This document shows positions 26,376-35,163 of a stretch of 64,000 bases of DNA, piece after piece (position 1 is the stretch's first letter; the number at the start of each line of letters is the position of its first letter). The notes beneath the pieces were generated by a model, which searched no databases, was not told the DNA's origin, and saw nothing but the letters and a program-made list of their open reading frames with translations. Source of the stretch: Bacteroidota bacterium. Lineage in GTDB: Bacteria; Bacteroidota; Bacteroidia; AKYH767-A; 2013-40CM-41-45. The stretch spans positions 1 through 64,000 of the forward strand of contig JADJFC010000001.1 in the NCBI GenBank assembly GCA_016708785.1, read 5' to 3'. The position numbers and the translations under genes are program-made.

Positions 26376-27506
26376 GTGAAAGTAAACGTTCCCAAAGAAA
26401 AGAATGATTTCGAACGCCGCGTGGCAATAACACCGGAAGTAGCTCAATCCCTCATTAAAGCAGGTTTTGAAGTAAATATCGAAAAAGATGCCGGTCTGAA
26501 TTCCTACTTTGATAACGCAGCCTACGAAAAGGCAGGAGCAAAAATCGTAGACGACCCCAATGCTATTTATCGTGATGCAGATGTTATTCTAAAAGTGAAT
26601 GCACCTACTCCTGCTGAAATCGGTCAAATGAAAAAAGACAGCATCCTCATTTCGATGATGTATGCTTCCACCAATCAAGCTATCGTTGAAGCTTGTCAGT
26701 CGGCCGGAATCAGCGCATTCTCTATGGATGCCATTCCACGTATTTCCCGTGCTCAGAAAATGGATGTGCTCAGTTCACAAGCCAATCTAGCAGGATATAA
26801 AGCAGTGATGATCGGTGCTGCGGCCCTTGGAAAAATCTTCCCTTTGCTGATGACAGCTGCCGGAACGATCAAACCATCAAAAGTGGTTATCATGGGTGCC
26901 GGTGTTGCCGGACTTCAAGCTATTGCTACTGCAAAACGTTTGGGAGCAATTGTTGAAGTATCTGATATTCGTCCGGAGACAAAAGAACAGGTTGAATCAC
27001 TCGGTGGAAAGTTCATCGAAGTAAAAGGTGATGCTTCTGTTAAACTTGAAGGAGGCTACGTGAAAGGCGTTTCTGATGAGTTCCTGAAAAATCAACAAGT
27101 GCTTATTGCAAAACATATTTCCGAAGCGGATCTGGTTATCACAACTGCACTTATCCCGGGGAGAAAAGCTCCTGTGCTTGTGACTGACGACATGGTTAAA
27201 AGCATGAAAATGGGTTCTGTGATCGTCGATATGGCTGTTGCTCAAGGTGGAAATTGTACGATGAGTGAAGTCAATAAAACAGTCGTAAAAAATGGTGTAA
27301 CGATCATTGGTGAATCTAACCTGCCAAGTTTACTTCCATTGAATGCATCAGAATTATACGCGAAAAATATTCAAGCCTTTCTTCTCCACCTTGCAACACA
27401 CGAGGGATTCAAATGGGAAATGGAAGAAGAAATTACAAAAGGCTCTCTTATTGTTCATAAAGGTCAGGCTGTTCATCCGTCGCTAAATTTTGCCGTTAAC
27501 GCCTGA
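26376..27506 (+). CDS. pntA1: NAD(P) transhydrogenase subunit alpha, soluble part
   Basis: The 376-aa product is the NAD(H)-binding domain I of proton-translocating transhydrogenase. It starts with GTG at 26376 (KVNVPKEKNDFERRVAITP). Signatures are PRISRAQKMDVLSSQ (121-135), the GYKAV helix, and the NAD-binding loop GAGVAG (174-179). In this lineage the alpha subunit is split into soluble (A1) and membrane (A2) genes. Here a 120-aa ORF separates the two. Confidence 0.93.
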   Translation: MKVNVPKEKNDFERRVAITPEVAQSLIKAGFEVNIEKDAGLNSYFDNAAYEKAGAKIVDDPNAIYRDADVILKVNAPTPAEIGQMKKDSILISMMYASTNQAIVEACQSAGISAFSMDAIPRISRAQKMDVLSSQANLAGYKAVMIGAAALGKIFPLLMTAAGTIKPSKVVIMGAGVAGLQAIATAKRLGAIVEVSDIRPETKEQVESLGGKFIEVKGDASVKLEGGYVKGVSDEFLKNQQVLIAKHISEADLVITTALIPGRKAPVLVTDDMVKSMKMGSVIVDMAVAQGGNCTMSEVNKTVVKNGVTIIGESNLPSLLPLNASELYAKNIQAFLLHLATHEGFKWEMEEEITKGSLIVHKGQAVHPSLNFAVNA

Positions 27507-27525
27507 TCAATAATATACGCCACAC

Positions 27526-27888
27526 ATGCAAGATCTAAACTTTAAAAACTGGACAGAATCGTTCGCACAATCGATTCTGTTATCCGCACTCAAAACAGAT
27601 GAGAATCACATAGACGTTTTTCTAAATAAGAAATTACGTTCTTCTTGTGCTTCTCTTGAAGAAGCCTCTGAGAAGATTCATTCTTGCAATAGACCCCTTG
27701 ACTTCTACTACCTTTTATGTGTTTTTATTCAGGAAGCAAAAAACTGTATGTATTGGTATGAGCGTTCTTTAGAATACGAAAAAGTAAATCTTAATAATAG
27801 CCACATGATCATCAATCAAGGTAAAAGTATGATTGAAGTTCTTGAAGCAACCCTGAGAGTCATAAAATTTCAGGAAAACTTAAACTAG
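27526..27888 (+). CDS. Uncharacterised 120-aa protein inside the pnt operon
   Basis: The ORF fits tightly between pntA1 (19 bases) and pntA2 (3 bases) on the same strand. The product is predicted largely helical, with an NWTESFAQSILLSAL start and a Cys/aromatic-rich middle (FYYLLCVFIQEAKNCMYWYERSL). It has no signal and no clear membrane span. I do not recognise it, and transhydrogenase operons normally lack such a gene. Its placement implies co-expression with PntA/PntB, so an assembly factor or regulator is possible. Confidence 0.7.
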   Translation: MQDLNFKNWTESFAQSILLSALKTDENHIDVFLNKKLRSSCASLEEASEKIHSCNRPLDFYYLLCVFIQEAKNCMYWYERSLEYEKVNLNNSHMIINQGKSMIEVLEATLRVIKFQENLN

Positions 27889-27891
27889 AAA

Positions 27892-28206
27892 ATGAACGAA
27901 TTTATAGCATTCATCGGTGAACATATCGATAAAATTTATGTTCTGATACTTTCCATTTTTGTTGGTGTTGAAGTGATCGGCAAGGTGCCATCGGTTTTGC
28001 ATACACCTTTGATGTCAGGTGCAAATGCAATTCATGGTGTGGTCGTTGTCGGCTCCATCATTGTAATGCTTAACACTGAATCTGATCAAATCCTTTTACT
28101 TAGCCTCGGTTTTGTTGCAGTAATACTTGGTACGCTGAATGTTGTCGGCGGATTTGTTGTTACCGACAGAATGCTGGAAATGTTTAAGAAGAAGGATAAA
28201 AAATAA
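27892..28206 (+). CDS. pntA2: NAD(P) transhydrogenase subunit alpha, membrane part
   Basis: The 104-aa product has three to four membrane helices and the conserved LSIFVGVEVIGKVPSVLHTPLMS-type region (residues ~20-45) that lines the proton channel with the beta subunit. It ends in a basic KKKDKK tail. It starts 3 bases after the 120-aa ORF and is followed by pntB after 14 bases. Confidence 0.92.
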   Translation: MNEFIAFIGEHIDKIYVLILSIFVGVEVIGKVPSVLHTPLMSGANAIHGVVVVGSIIVMLNTESDQILLLSLGFVAVILGTLNVVGGFVVTDRMLEMFKKKDKK

Positions 28207-28220
28207 TTTTCTGCGGAATT

Positions 28221-29606
28221 ATGACTACTAAAAATATACTTGATATTATATACCTGTTTGCATCCGTCACTTTTGTGATTGGTTTGAAGATGCTCAGTGG
28301 ACCACAGACTGCCAGAAGAGGAAATCTTTGGGCTGCTTTTGGTATGACACTGGCTGTTGCAGGAACAATTTTTTTACATGACGGCGAAGTTGCATCGATC
28401 ATTTATATACTTATCGGATTGGCTTTAGCAATCGGTAGTATAATTGGATTCGTTGCTGCCAAAAAAGTGAAAATGACTTCCATGCCGGAAATGGTTTCAC
28501 TCTTCAACGGAATGGGTGGTGCTTGTGCAGCTTTGATCTCTTTATTGGAATTCCATCATAACGTTGGTGATCCGGGCAGGATTGCAATCATAATGGCCGG
28601 ACTTGTCATCGGTTCTGTATCTTTCTCAGGAAGTATAATTGCATTCATGAAATTGAATGGCACACTGAATAAATCGATCAGATTACCGAATTACAATTTC
28701 ATCAACTTGATCATGATGATCGTAACAGTTGGTCTTGCTGTTTATGTCACTATGTCGGGAACGGAAAGTAGCGTTTTACTCTATGGAACTTTTGCGTTAG
28801 CTCTTCTATATGGTATTCTCTTTGTTGTTCCAATTGGCGGAGCAGACATGCCGGTTGTAATTTCTTTGCTTAACTCCTTTACCGGATTAGCAGCTGCCTT
28901 CGGTGGTTTCCTTTACGACAATCAGGTAATGCTAACCGGTGGTATTCTCGTTGGCTCAGCAGGTACGATCCTGACCCTTGAAATGTGCAGAGCGATGAAC
29001 AGACCTTTGTTCAATGTGATCTTCGGCGCATTCGGTGAAAGTGCAGCAACAGGTGCCAGTGCTTCTATGCATGGTACTATTAAAGATATTTCAATTAGTG
29101 ATGCAGCAGTACTATTAAACTACTCCAAGAAAGTAATCATCGTTCCGGGATATGGATTAGCGGTTGCTCAGGCACAGCACATCATTCATGAATTGGAATT
29201 GATCCTTGAAGAACGTGGTGTTCAGGTGAAGTATGCAATCCACCCGGTAGCAGGACGTATGCCCGGACACATGAACGTTTTGCTTGCAGAAAGTAATGTC
29301 TATTATGGAAAGCTATCTGAAATGGACGAGATCAACCCTGAATTCGCATCTACTGATGTGGTTCTTGTCGTTGGAGCAAATGACGTCGTAAACCCTGCTG
29401 CAAAAACTGACCCTGCCTCTCCTATTTACGGAATGCCTATTCTTGATGTTGAAGCTGCAAAACATATCATTATCAACAAAAGAAGTATGAATGCTGGTTA
29501 TGCAGGAATTGAAAACCAATTATTCTATGATCCGAAAACGTCTATGCTATTTGGTGATGCGAAAGCTGCTCTGACAAAATTGGTAGCAGAGATCAAGTCA
29601 CTTTAA
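28221..29606 (+). CDS. pntB: NAD(P) transhydrogenase subunit beta
   Basis: The 461-aa product has about nine membrane helices (residues 1-~265) carrying the proton channel. The C-terminal NADP(H)-binding domain III (~290-461) includes VPGYGLAVAQAQH, HPVAGRMPGHMNVLLAE and VVGANDVVNPAA. The complex couples the proton gradient to NADPH formation. An inverted 7-nt repeat array starts directly after its stop. Confidence 0.94.
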   Translation: MTTKNILDIIYLFASVTFVIGLKMLSGPQTARRGNLWAAFGMTLAVAGTIFLHDGEVASIIYILIGLALAIGSIIGFVAAKKVKMTSMPEMVSLFNGMGGACAALISLLEFHHNVGDPGRIAIIMAGLVIGSVSFSGSIIAFMKLNGTLNKSIRLPNYNFINLIMMIVTVGLAVYVTMSGTESSVLLYGTFALALLYGILFVVPIGGADMPVVISLLNSFTGLAAAFGGFLYDNQVMLTGGILVGSAGTILTLEMCRAMNRPLFNVIFGAFGESAATGASASMHGTIKDISISDAAVLLNYSKKVIIVPGYGLAVAQAQHIIHELELILEERGVQVKYAIHPVAGRMPGHMNVLLAESNVYYGKLSEMDEINPEFASTDVVLVVGANDVVNPAAKTDPASPIYGMPILDVEAAKHIIINKRSMNAGYAGIENQLFYDPKTSMLFGDAKAALTKLVAEIKSL

Positions 29607-29696
29607 TCGTTTTTCGTTAATCGTTTTTCGAAAAACGATTAACGATTAACGAAAAACGAAAGACAATAAACGAGAAACAAAAAACAAAAAAACAAA
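29607..29696. repeat. Heptamer array with perfect inner palindrome (TCGTTTT / TTAACGA / AAAACGA)
   Basis: About ten 7-nt units (TCGTTTT, TCGTTAA, TCGTTTT, then TTAACGA, TTAACGA, AAAACGA, AAGACAA, TAAACGA, GAAACAA, AAAACAA) fill the space between pntB and ndk. The inner part is a perfect palindrome centred on TTTTTCGAAAAA near 29632. The array runs to within about 8 bases of the ndk start. Confidence 0.9.
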
Positions 29697-29704
29697 ATAC
29701 AATC

Positions 29705-30121
29705 ATGACAAACAGAACATTTACGATGATCAAACCGGATGGAGTTGCAAATAACTACATCGGTGCTATCCTCGCAAAGATCAACGAAGCAGGTTTCCGT
29801 ATCGTTGCAATGAAATACACTCAATTGACTCCTGAGCGTGCAGGTGAATTCTATTCAGTTCACAAAGAACGTCCTTTCTACAATGACCTTGTAAAATATA
29901 TGTCATCAGGTCCGATCGTAGCATGCATCCTTGAGAAATCAAATGCTATCGAAGACTTCCGTAAATTGATCGGAGCTACTGACCCGGCTAAAGCAGAAAA
30001 GGGCACGATCCGTAATCTATACGCAAAATCAATCGAAGCCAATGCCGTTCACGGTTCGGATAGCGATGAGAATGCGGCGATTGAAGGGAACTTCTTTTTT
30101 GCAGGAACAGAACGGTTTTAA
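29705..30121 (+). CDS. ndk: Nucleoside diphosphate kinase
   Basis: The 138-aa product transfers gamma-phosphate among nucleoside di- and triphosphates. [10 protein letters not shown] at the start, the nucleotide-binding RNLYAKS and the catalytic His116 in [10 protein letters not shown] are present, and the size is normal. The AT-rich heptamer array occupies its 5' leader. Confidence 0.95.
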   Translation: MTNRTFTMIKPDGVANNYIGAILAKINEAGFRIVAMKYTQLTPERAGEFYSVHKERPFYNDLVKYMSSGPIVACILEKSNAIEDFRKLIGATDPAKAEKGTIRNLYAKSIEANAVHGSDSDENAAIEGNFFFAGTERF

Positions 30122-30160
30122 TTAATAATGAATCCCGATAGCTATCGGGATTAATAATGA
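30122..30160. repeat. 19-bp palindrome flanked by 10-bp direct repeats
   Basis: TTAATAATGA at 30122-30131 and again at 30151-30160 flank the palindrome ATCCCGATAGCTATCGGGA. A partial copy of the palindrome (GATAGCTATCGGGATTCATTA) recurs at about 30668-30688. Confidence 0.85.
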
Positions 30161-30685
30161 GCAATGAAGGAACGTCGTTGATGAAATGACTTAATTCTAA
30201 TCATCATAAAAAAAGGAGGCAATTTCAAATTGACCTCCTTTTTTCTTTTTTCATTCTTCGGGAGACAACGGAGCGAGCAACACCCAGCGTCGCATCAAGT
30301 TGTTATGTTTACTTTCTTGTCCTTTGTTCATTTTAATACTGGTAGGCAAAGAAAAACAAACGCAGGAACAAACTAACCAAACCCTTAAAATACACGAAAC
30401 AACACGCGCAGAGGGACTGGAAGGCAAACTATTACACCAACTTACCAAGGAAAGAGTATTGGCCAAGCTAAGACACTTATTTTTATTCTCCTTTCAGTTA
30501 CTAGAGATTGAAGGAAAGGAAGACTTAGTTTGGTGAAAAGCCAAATATACTGCTCACACATAAACAAAGATATAATTCCCTTAATAATATATAATTGTAG
30601 GTACGATAATCGAAAGGATAGGCTGAACTTTAATGAAAAAATGAGCCTGTTAAGTTGACGCCTATGCGATAGCTATCGGGATTCA
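30161..30685. other. Intergenic stretch with one terminator, no supported gene
   Basis: Apart from the terminator at 30208-30244 and the partial palindrome at the right end, I see no gene. Short ORFs on both strands at 30251-30536 lack a plausible start context or recognisable protein. Confidence 0.5.
30208..30244 (+). terminator. Intrinsic terminator after ndk
   Basis: An AAAAAAGGAGG / CCTCCTTTTTT stem with inner AATT pairing is symmetrical, so it could act on both strands. Confidence 0.85.
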
Positions 30686-30985
30686 TTACTTAAAAACAAT
30701 CTCCGAGAGCACATCCGCCTTCACCTCTTCATTCAAAGACGAGATAATTTTTTCCTTCGCCATAAAAAGTTCCTGACGAAGCGATGCGGAAGAAAGCGTA
30801 ACCCAAAGTGTTTTGTCAATGATCTTTATTTCAATAGTACGATGTGCTACTGCAGGCCCCATCACTTTTTCCCACGCATTTATTATTCGTACATGATTCA
30901 TCTTATCTTCTAATCGATACGATTTGATCATGGCTTCCAGAGCTTCTTTCATGCTCAGGTCGTTGGATTTGCGGTAGGATTTCAT
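30686..30985 (-). CDS. DUF721 / DciA-like protein
   Basis: I start at ATG 30985 (MKSYRKSNDLSMKEALEAMI), the usual beginning of this family in Bacteroidota; a longer frame to 31036 is possible. The ~99-aa product has the conserved VRIINAWEKVMGPAVAHRT and VTLSSASLRQELF segments of DUF721 (DciA, a helicase-loader family). It lies downstream of recF, a common arrangement. Confidence 0.8.
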   Translation of the reverse strand: MKSYRKSNDLSMKEALEAMIKSYRLEDKMNHVRIINAWEKVMGPAVAHRTIEIKIIDKTLWVTLSSASLRQELFMAKEKIISSLNEEVKADVLSEIVFK

Positions 30986-31050
30986 TTGGGTTAAAGGTAG
31001 TTTTTTTGGTAAAGTCTTGTACTTAGGGATGAACAAACTATTTTACTCTA

Positions 31051-31113
31051 GGTCAAGGGTCAAAGGTCAAAGGTTATCTCAGAATTCACCTTTGACCCTT
31101 GACCTTTGACCTA
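31051..31113. repeat. Inverted heptamer array (GGTCAAA / CCTTTGA)
   Basis: Arms of 24 bases (units GGTCAAG, GGTCAAA, GGTCAAA against CCTTTGA, CCCTTGA, CCTTTGA) are separated by 14-15 bases and nearly perfectly complementary. The right end touches the recF stop codon (31111-31113). Confidence 0.9.
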
Positions 31114-32220
31114 ATTATCCAATACAGCAACAGCCATCCCCTCAACTTCAAAACACCTCACCTCTTCCCCTATTCTCTCAAAAATTTCTTGTACCCTCTC
31201 GAGATGTGTGTCGGTAATAAAGATCTGTCCGAAATTATGTTTGCTTACCAATTCCATCAATCGACTGATCCGACTATCGTCGAGCTTTTCATAGATATCA
31301 TCGAGCAAAAGTATCGGCTTCATTTTTTTTAATTGTGCGATGAAATCGAATTGCGCTAATTTCATTGCGATCAGAAATGATTTCTGTTGCCCTTGCGATG
31401 CGAATTTCTTTACAGGGAATCCGTTGATCATAAAGATAAGATCGTCTCTATGTGTTCCTGATGTTGTGTATTGAAGTACTTTGTCTTTTTCCAGTGATTT
31501 CTGTAATAGATCGGCAAAGGAATTCTCATTCAGATCAGAATCATATTTTATATCAATTGTTTCTTTTCCACCTGAAATAAAATCGTAGTACCTGGCAAAA
31601 ATAGGAATAAGTTCCTCTATGAATTTCAATCTCACCGAGTGAATTCTGTTACCAATTGGAATCAATTGCTCATCCCAGATCGTAAGTGAATCACTATCAA
31701 ATTTTCGCGTTTGATATGCATGTTTCAAATAAGCATTTCGCTGCGAGATCACTCGTCCATAACTGATAAGGTCTTCCAGATAGATACGGTCGAATTGCGA
31801 AACAATACTGTCAAGAAAACGCCGCCTGTCTTCGCTTCCATCTGTTATCAAACTAACATCCGTCGGTGAGATCATGACCACAGGTATCAATCCTATATGA
31901 TCAGCAAGTCTTTCATATTCCTTTTGATTCCTCTTAAGTACTTTCTTCTGCCCTTTTTTGAATCCGCATGAAATGGATTCATCAACGCCATTGAGATCAA
32001 ATACGCCTTGCAAAACAAAAAGCTCCTCCCCTTTTTTTACATTCTGCAGATCTGAAGAATTGAAATAACTCTTGCACATAGCCAGATAATGTATTGCATC
32101 CAAAAGATTGGTCTTACCTTCTCCATTGCCGCCGGTAAATGCATTTACGCCTGACGAAAATTCGAGATCGACAGCTTCGTAATTTTTAAAGTTGACAAGG
32201 GAAAGTTTTTTAAGGAACAT
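31111..32220 (-). CDS. recF: DNA replication and repair protein RecF
   Basis: The 369-aa SMC-like ATPase loads RecA at gaps with RecO/RecR. The Walker A motif is GGNGEGKT (30-37), followed by the family-typical VVMISPTDVSLITDGSEDRR, the ABC signature region FASQGQQKSFLIAMKLAQ (~285-302) and Walker B ILLLDDIYEKLD. The length is normal. The DciA-like gene follows on the same strand. Confidence 0.94.
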   Translation of the reverse strand: MFLKKLSLVNFKNYEAVDLEFSSGVNAFTGGNGEGKTNLLDAIHYLAMCKSYFNSSDLQNVKKGEELFVLQGVFDLNGVDESISCGFKKGQKKVLKRNQKEYERLADHIGLIPVVMISPTDVSLITDGSEDRRRFLDSIVSQFDRIYLEDLISYGRVISQRNAYLKHAYQTRKFDSDSLTIWDEQLIPIGNRIHSVRLKFIEELIPIFARYYDFISGGKETIDIKYDSDLNENSFADLLQKSLEKDKVLQYTTSGTHRDDLIFMINGFPVKKFASQGQQKSFLIAMKLAQFDFIAQLKKMKPILLLDDIYEKLDDSRISRLMELVSKHNFGQIFITDTHLERVQEIFERIGEEVRCFEVEGMAVAVLDN

Positions 32221-32406
32221 AGGCTTCGAAGGTAAGCATGAGGAGTTAATTTAACGGATGATTACAGTAAAAAAGTGGGATTGATTTTCAAGGCTCAAAG
32301 ACTTCTGCTGACAATTCGATGACCGAATCTACCTCAGAAAGGCATTAATCAACCTGAAATTGTGGAAAAGTAGACCATTTATAGGGAAAATCTGCTTTAT
32401 TATGAT

Positions 32407-32414
32407 TATCTTTG
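32407..32414 (+). promoter_or_regulatory. -7 box TATCTTTG
   Basis: A perfect TAnnTTTG match lies 37 bases before the TPR gene. No clear -33 element is present. Confidence 0.4.
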
Positions 32415-32451
32415 GTAGAACAAATCTTTTTCAGGGACCTAATTTTTTTAA

Positions 32452-33870
32452 ATGGAAGAAGAAGAATTCCTAAATAACGACGATCAGCAAAAGCAGATCC
32501 GTTATTCCATAGAGCGATACGAAGAAATGATTCGCAACAAAGATGCTTACTTCTTTGATGTCGATGCATTCGTGAATATTGTCGACTACTATATCGAAAA
32601 AAACGACCCTGTAAAGGCCTTACAGGTGATCGAATACGCCCAGGATCAACACCCCGATTCAGTCGAATTTCTATTGCGGGAAGCTCAACTTCTGGCAATG
32701 GTCGAGCGATTTGATGATGCTTTATACATACTAAGTAAAGCCGAGAAAATTACTCCTTTGGATCCTGATCTTTATATGATCCGAGGAAGTATCTATTCCC
32801 AATTACAACAATTTGAGAATGCAATTGAAAGTTTCAACCAGGCCATTCCACTTGCCGAGGAGCTTGACATGCTATATTTGAACCTGGCTTATGTTTATGA
32901 AAGTTGGGGCGATTACAACAAGGCTATTGACTATTTAAAGCTAAGTCTGGAAAACAATCCTGAAAACGAAATTGCTCTTTACGAAATTGCTTTCTGCTTT
33001 GAATTTACAGAACGTTTTGAAGACAGCATCGATTTCTACAATAAGTTCATCGATATTCAGCCATACAGCTTCCCTGCATGGTATAACTTAGGCAATGTTT
33101 ACAATAGGCAGAATCGATTTGACGATGCCCTGGATGCATATGATTATTGCCTTGCTATCAAAGACGATTTCTCTTCTGCATACTTCAACAAAGGCAATAC
33201 ACTGGCAAATCTTAATCGGTACAAAGATGCCATCGATTGCTATAAAAAAACATTTGAATTCGAAGCACCGGATGCATTGACCTATTATAATATCGGTGAA
33301 TGCTACGAGCAGTTAGAAGACCCGCAACGCGCAAGAGATTACTATAAAAAAGCGACAAAATTAGATCCGAATCTGGCCGAAGCCTGGCTTGGAATTGGTA
33401 TCACATTGCAAAATGAAGAGCGCTGGTTTGAAGCAACACATTACATCAAAAAAGCAATTGAACTTGACGATAAAAATGCTGAGTTCTGGTTTGCAATGGG
33501 TGATGCTGAATACCATCTTGATAATTATGTTGCCGCTGAAGCTCATTACAAAAAGGTAATTGATCTGGAACCTGATAATCAGGATATCTGGCTTGAATAT
33601 TCTCACCTTTTAATGGCCGATAGTCGTGCCGATGAAGCACTGGAATTGATCAAAAAAGGGATGATTTTTCTTCCTGAATCTGCCGATTTAATTTACCGAC
33701 TTGCATGTTACTATTACTCAATAGGTAATATTCAAGAATCTTACAGCACTTTGGCAACAGCATTGGATAAAAATGTTCAACTTTGCCATACGGTCTTCGA
33801 ATATTCTCCGGCCATGGAAAATGATCGGCACATACTCGAAATAATTGACCTATATAAAAATCGCATATGA
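32452..33870 (+). CDS. Cytosolic TPR protein
   Basis: The 472-aa acidic product consists of about twelve TPR units (for example PDLYMIRGSIYSQLQQFENA, PAWYNLGNVYNRQNRFDDA), without signal peptide or membrane segment. It is a protein-interaction scaffold of unknown partner, highly conserved in Bacteroidota. Its stop overlaps the next start by four bases (ATGA), so it is translationally coupled to the ComA-like gene. Confidence 0.88.
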   Translation: MEEEEFLNNDDQQKQIRYSIERYEEMIRNKDAYFFDVDAFVNIVDYYIEKNDPVKALQVIEYAQDQHPDSVEFLLREAQLLAMVERFDDALYILSKAEKITPLDPDLYMIRGSIYSQLQQFENAIESFNQAIPLAEELDMLYLNLAYVYESWGDYNKAIDYLKLSLENNPENEIALYEIAFCFEFTERFEDSIDFYNKFIDIQPYSFPAWYNLGNVYNRQNRFDDALDAYDYCLAIKDDFSSAYFNKGNTLANLNRYKDAIDCYKKTFEFEAPDALTYYNIGECYEQLEDPQRARDYYKKATKLDPNLAEAWLGIGITLQNEERWFEATHYIKKAIELDDKNAEFWFAMGDAEYHLDNYVAAEAHYKKVIDLEPDNQDIWLEYSHLLMADSRADEALELIKKGMIFLPESADLIYRLACYYYSIGNIQESYSTLATALDKNVQLCHTVFEYSPAMENDRHILEIIDLYKNRI

Positions 33871-34646
33871 ATTTCTTTCTCGATAATATTCCTCAGCGGA
33901 CGTCCAAGCCGCGTGAATCAGGTTTGACCATGATCATGGACAAAGGGCTTAGTACACGTCAGGCTGAAGACATGCTCGATGTATCTGCACCTTATATTGA
34001 CATTGTAAAATTAGGATTTGGCAGTTCTTATGTAACTCCAAATCTTGAAAAGAAAATAGCTGTATATCGCTCTGCAAACATTCCGGTTTATTTTGGAGGC
34101 ACTTTGCTGGAAGCTTTCATCGTTCGTAAAAAGTTTGATGATTTTCTTCGTGTGATTGAAAAATACAAACTCACTCATGCCGAGGTCAGCGATGGTTCAA
34201 TCCAACTGGACCACGGAAAAAAACTTGAATTTATCCGACAATTAAGTAAATACGTTACTGTAATCACTGAAGTTGGATCCAAAGAAGAAGGCATCATTAT
34301 CCACCCAACAAAATGGATAGATATGATTGAAAGTGAAATTCAAGCCGGTGCATGGAAAGTTATTGCCGAAGCCCGTGAAAGCGGTACTGTAGGTATCTAT
34401 CGTCCGAACGGAAAGGCTCACGTCGTACTTATCAATAAAATTCTTTCACGTGTTAAAGCTGAAAACATTATTTGGGAAACTCCAAACAAAAGTGGTCAGG
34501 TTTATTTCATAAAATTGATCGGCGCAGATGTAAATCTCGGAAATATTGCTCCAACGGAAGTAATTGCTCTTGAATCATTGCGGATCGGATTGCGAAGTGA
34601 TACTTTCTTTCAGTTCCTTGATAAAAAAATGAACGCCCCCGTTTAA
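33867..34646 (+). CDS. Phosphosulfolactate synthase (ComA) family protein
   Basis: The 259-aa TIM-barrel product is of the ComA family, which in methanogens adds sulfite to phosphoenolpyruvate in coenzyme M synthesis. Recognisable parts are PRESGLTMIMDKGLSTRQ, DIVKLGFGSSYV, VYFGGTLLEAF, EVSDGSI and EARESGTVGIYRPNG. Bacteroidota do not make coenzyme M, so the role here is open. A sulfonate or sulfonolipid link is speculation. It is coupled to the TPR gene and followed by a terminator. Confidence 0.85.
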   Translation: MNFFLDNIPQRTSKPRESGLTMIMDKGLSTRQAEDMLDVSAPYIDIVKLGFGSSYVTPNLEKKIAVYRSANIPVYFGGTLLEAFIVRKKFDDFLRVIEKYKLTHAEVSDGSIQLDHGKKLEFIRQLSKYVTVITEVGSKEEGIIIHPTKWIDMIESEIQAGAWKVIAEARESGTVGIYRPNGKAHVVLINKILSRVKAENIIWETPNKSGQVYFIKLIGADVNLGNIAPTEVIALESLRIGLRSDTFFQFLDKKMNAPV

Positions 34647-34651
34647 AATAC

Positions 34652-34677
34652 ACACCCGGTTTTGCCGGGTGTTTTTG
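34652..34677 (+). terminator. Intrinsic terminator
   Basis: An ACACCCGG / CCGGGTGT stem with TTTTG tail lies directly after the ComA-like gene. Confidence 0.88.
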
Positions 34678-34686
34678 CTTAATTAC

Positions 34687-35136
34687 ATGCCAAAAATAAA
34701 ATACTTCTTCATCCTATTGATCTTTACTTCTTGCTTGTCGAAGAAGAATGTCACATTCAAAAACATCGAAAACATCAGCTACAGGACTGAAAATAGTTCA
34801 CCTGTTTTGAATTTTGATCTTATTGTTCATAATCCCAATAATTGGGGATTGAGAATTTCTGAAATAAATACAAAAGTATCCGTTGAAGACCGATCAATTG
34901 GCATTACCAACCTTCCGGCAACTATAAGGATTGCCCGAAAATCTGATGTCTCTATTCCCATGCAACTTCAACTCTCCATGGCCGATCTTCTCACTTTTTT
35001 ACCTCAGGGGCTAAGCTTTTTCTCAGGCAAGAAGACAAAAGTTAATACATCTGTCGACGGTGAAATTACTTTGAAAAAATTCCTGTTCAGAAAAAGATTT
35101 GCCGTGAATTTAAAACAGGAAGTGGAACTAAAATAA
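34687..35136 (+). CDS. LEA14-like lipoprotein
   Basis: I start at ATG 34687 (MPKIKYFFILLIFTSC) rather than at a start inside the terminator. The lipobox FTSC predicts lipidation. The ~149-aa mature part has the LEA14/WHy beta-sandwich pattern (NFDLIVHNPNNWGLRISEIN, ITNLPATIRIARKSDVSIP). Members are small extracytoplasmic proteins without assigned activity. Confidence 0.78.
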   Translation: MPKIKYFFILLIFTSCLSKKNVTFKNIENISYRTENSSPVLNFDLIVHNPNNWGLRISEINTKVSVEDRSIGITNLPATIRIARKSDVSIPMQLQLSMADLLTFLPQGLSFFSGKKTKVNTSVDGEITLKKFLFRKRFAVNLKQEVELK

Positions 35137-35163
35137 CTTCATCAAAATTTTTCAAACACAACG

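Noticed and set aside
26262..26447. Upstream extension of the small minus-strand protein
   Set aside because: It runs through the pnt leader and encodes Cys/His-rich residues of no plausible fold. ATG 26261 with AGGA upstream is preferred.
30251..30536. ORFs on both strands in the ndk-dciA gap
   Set aside because: No recognisable protein, no promoter, and low-complexity composition. I treat the region as non-coding.
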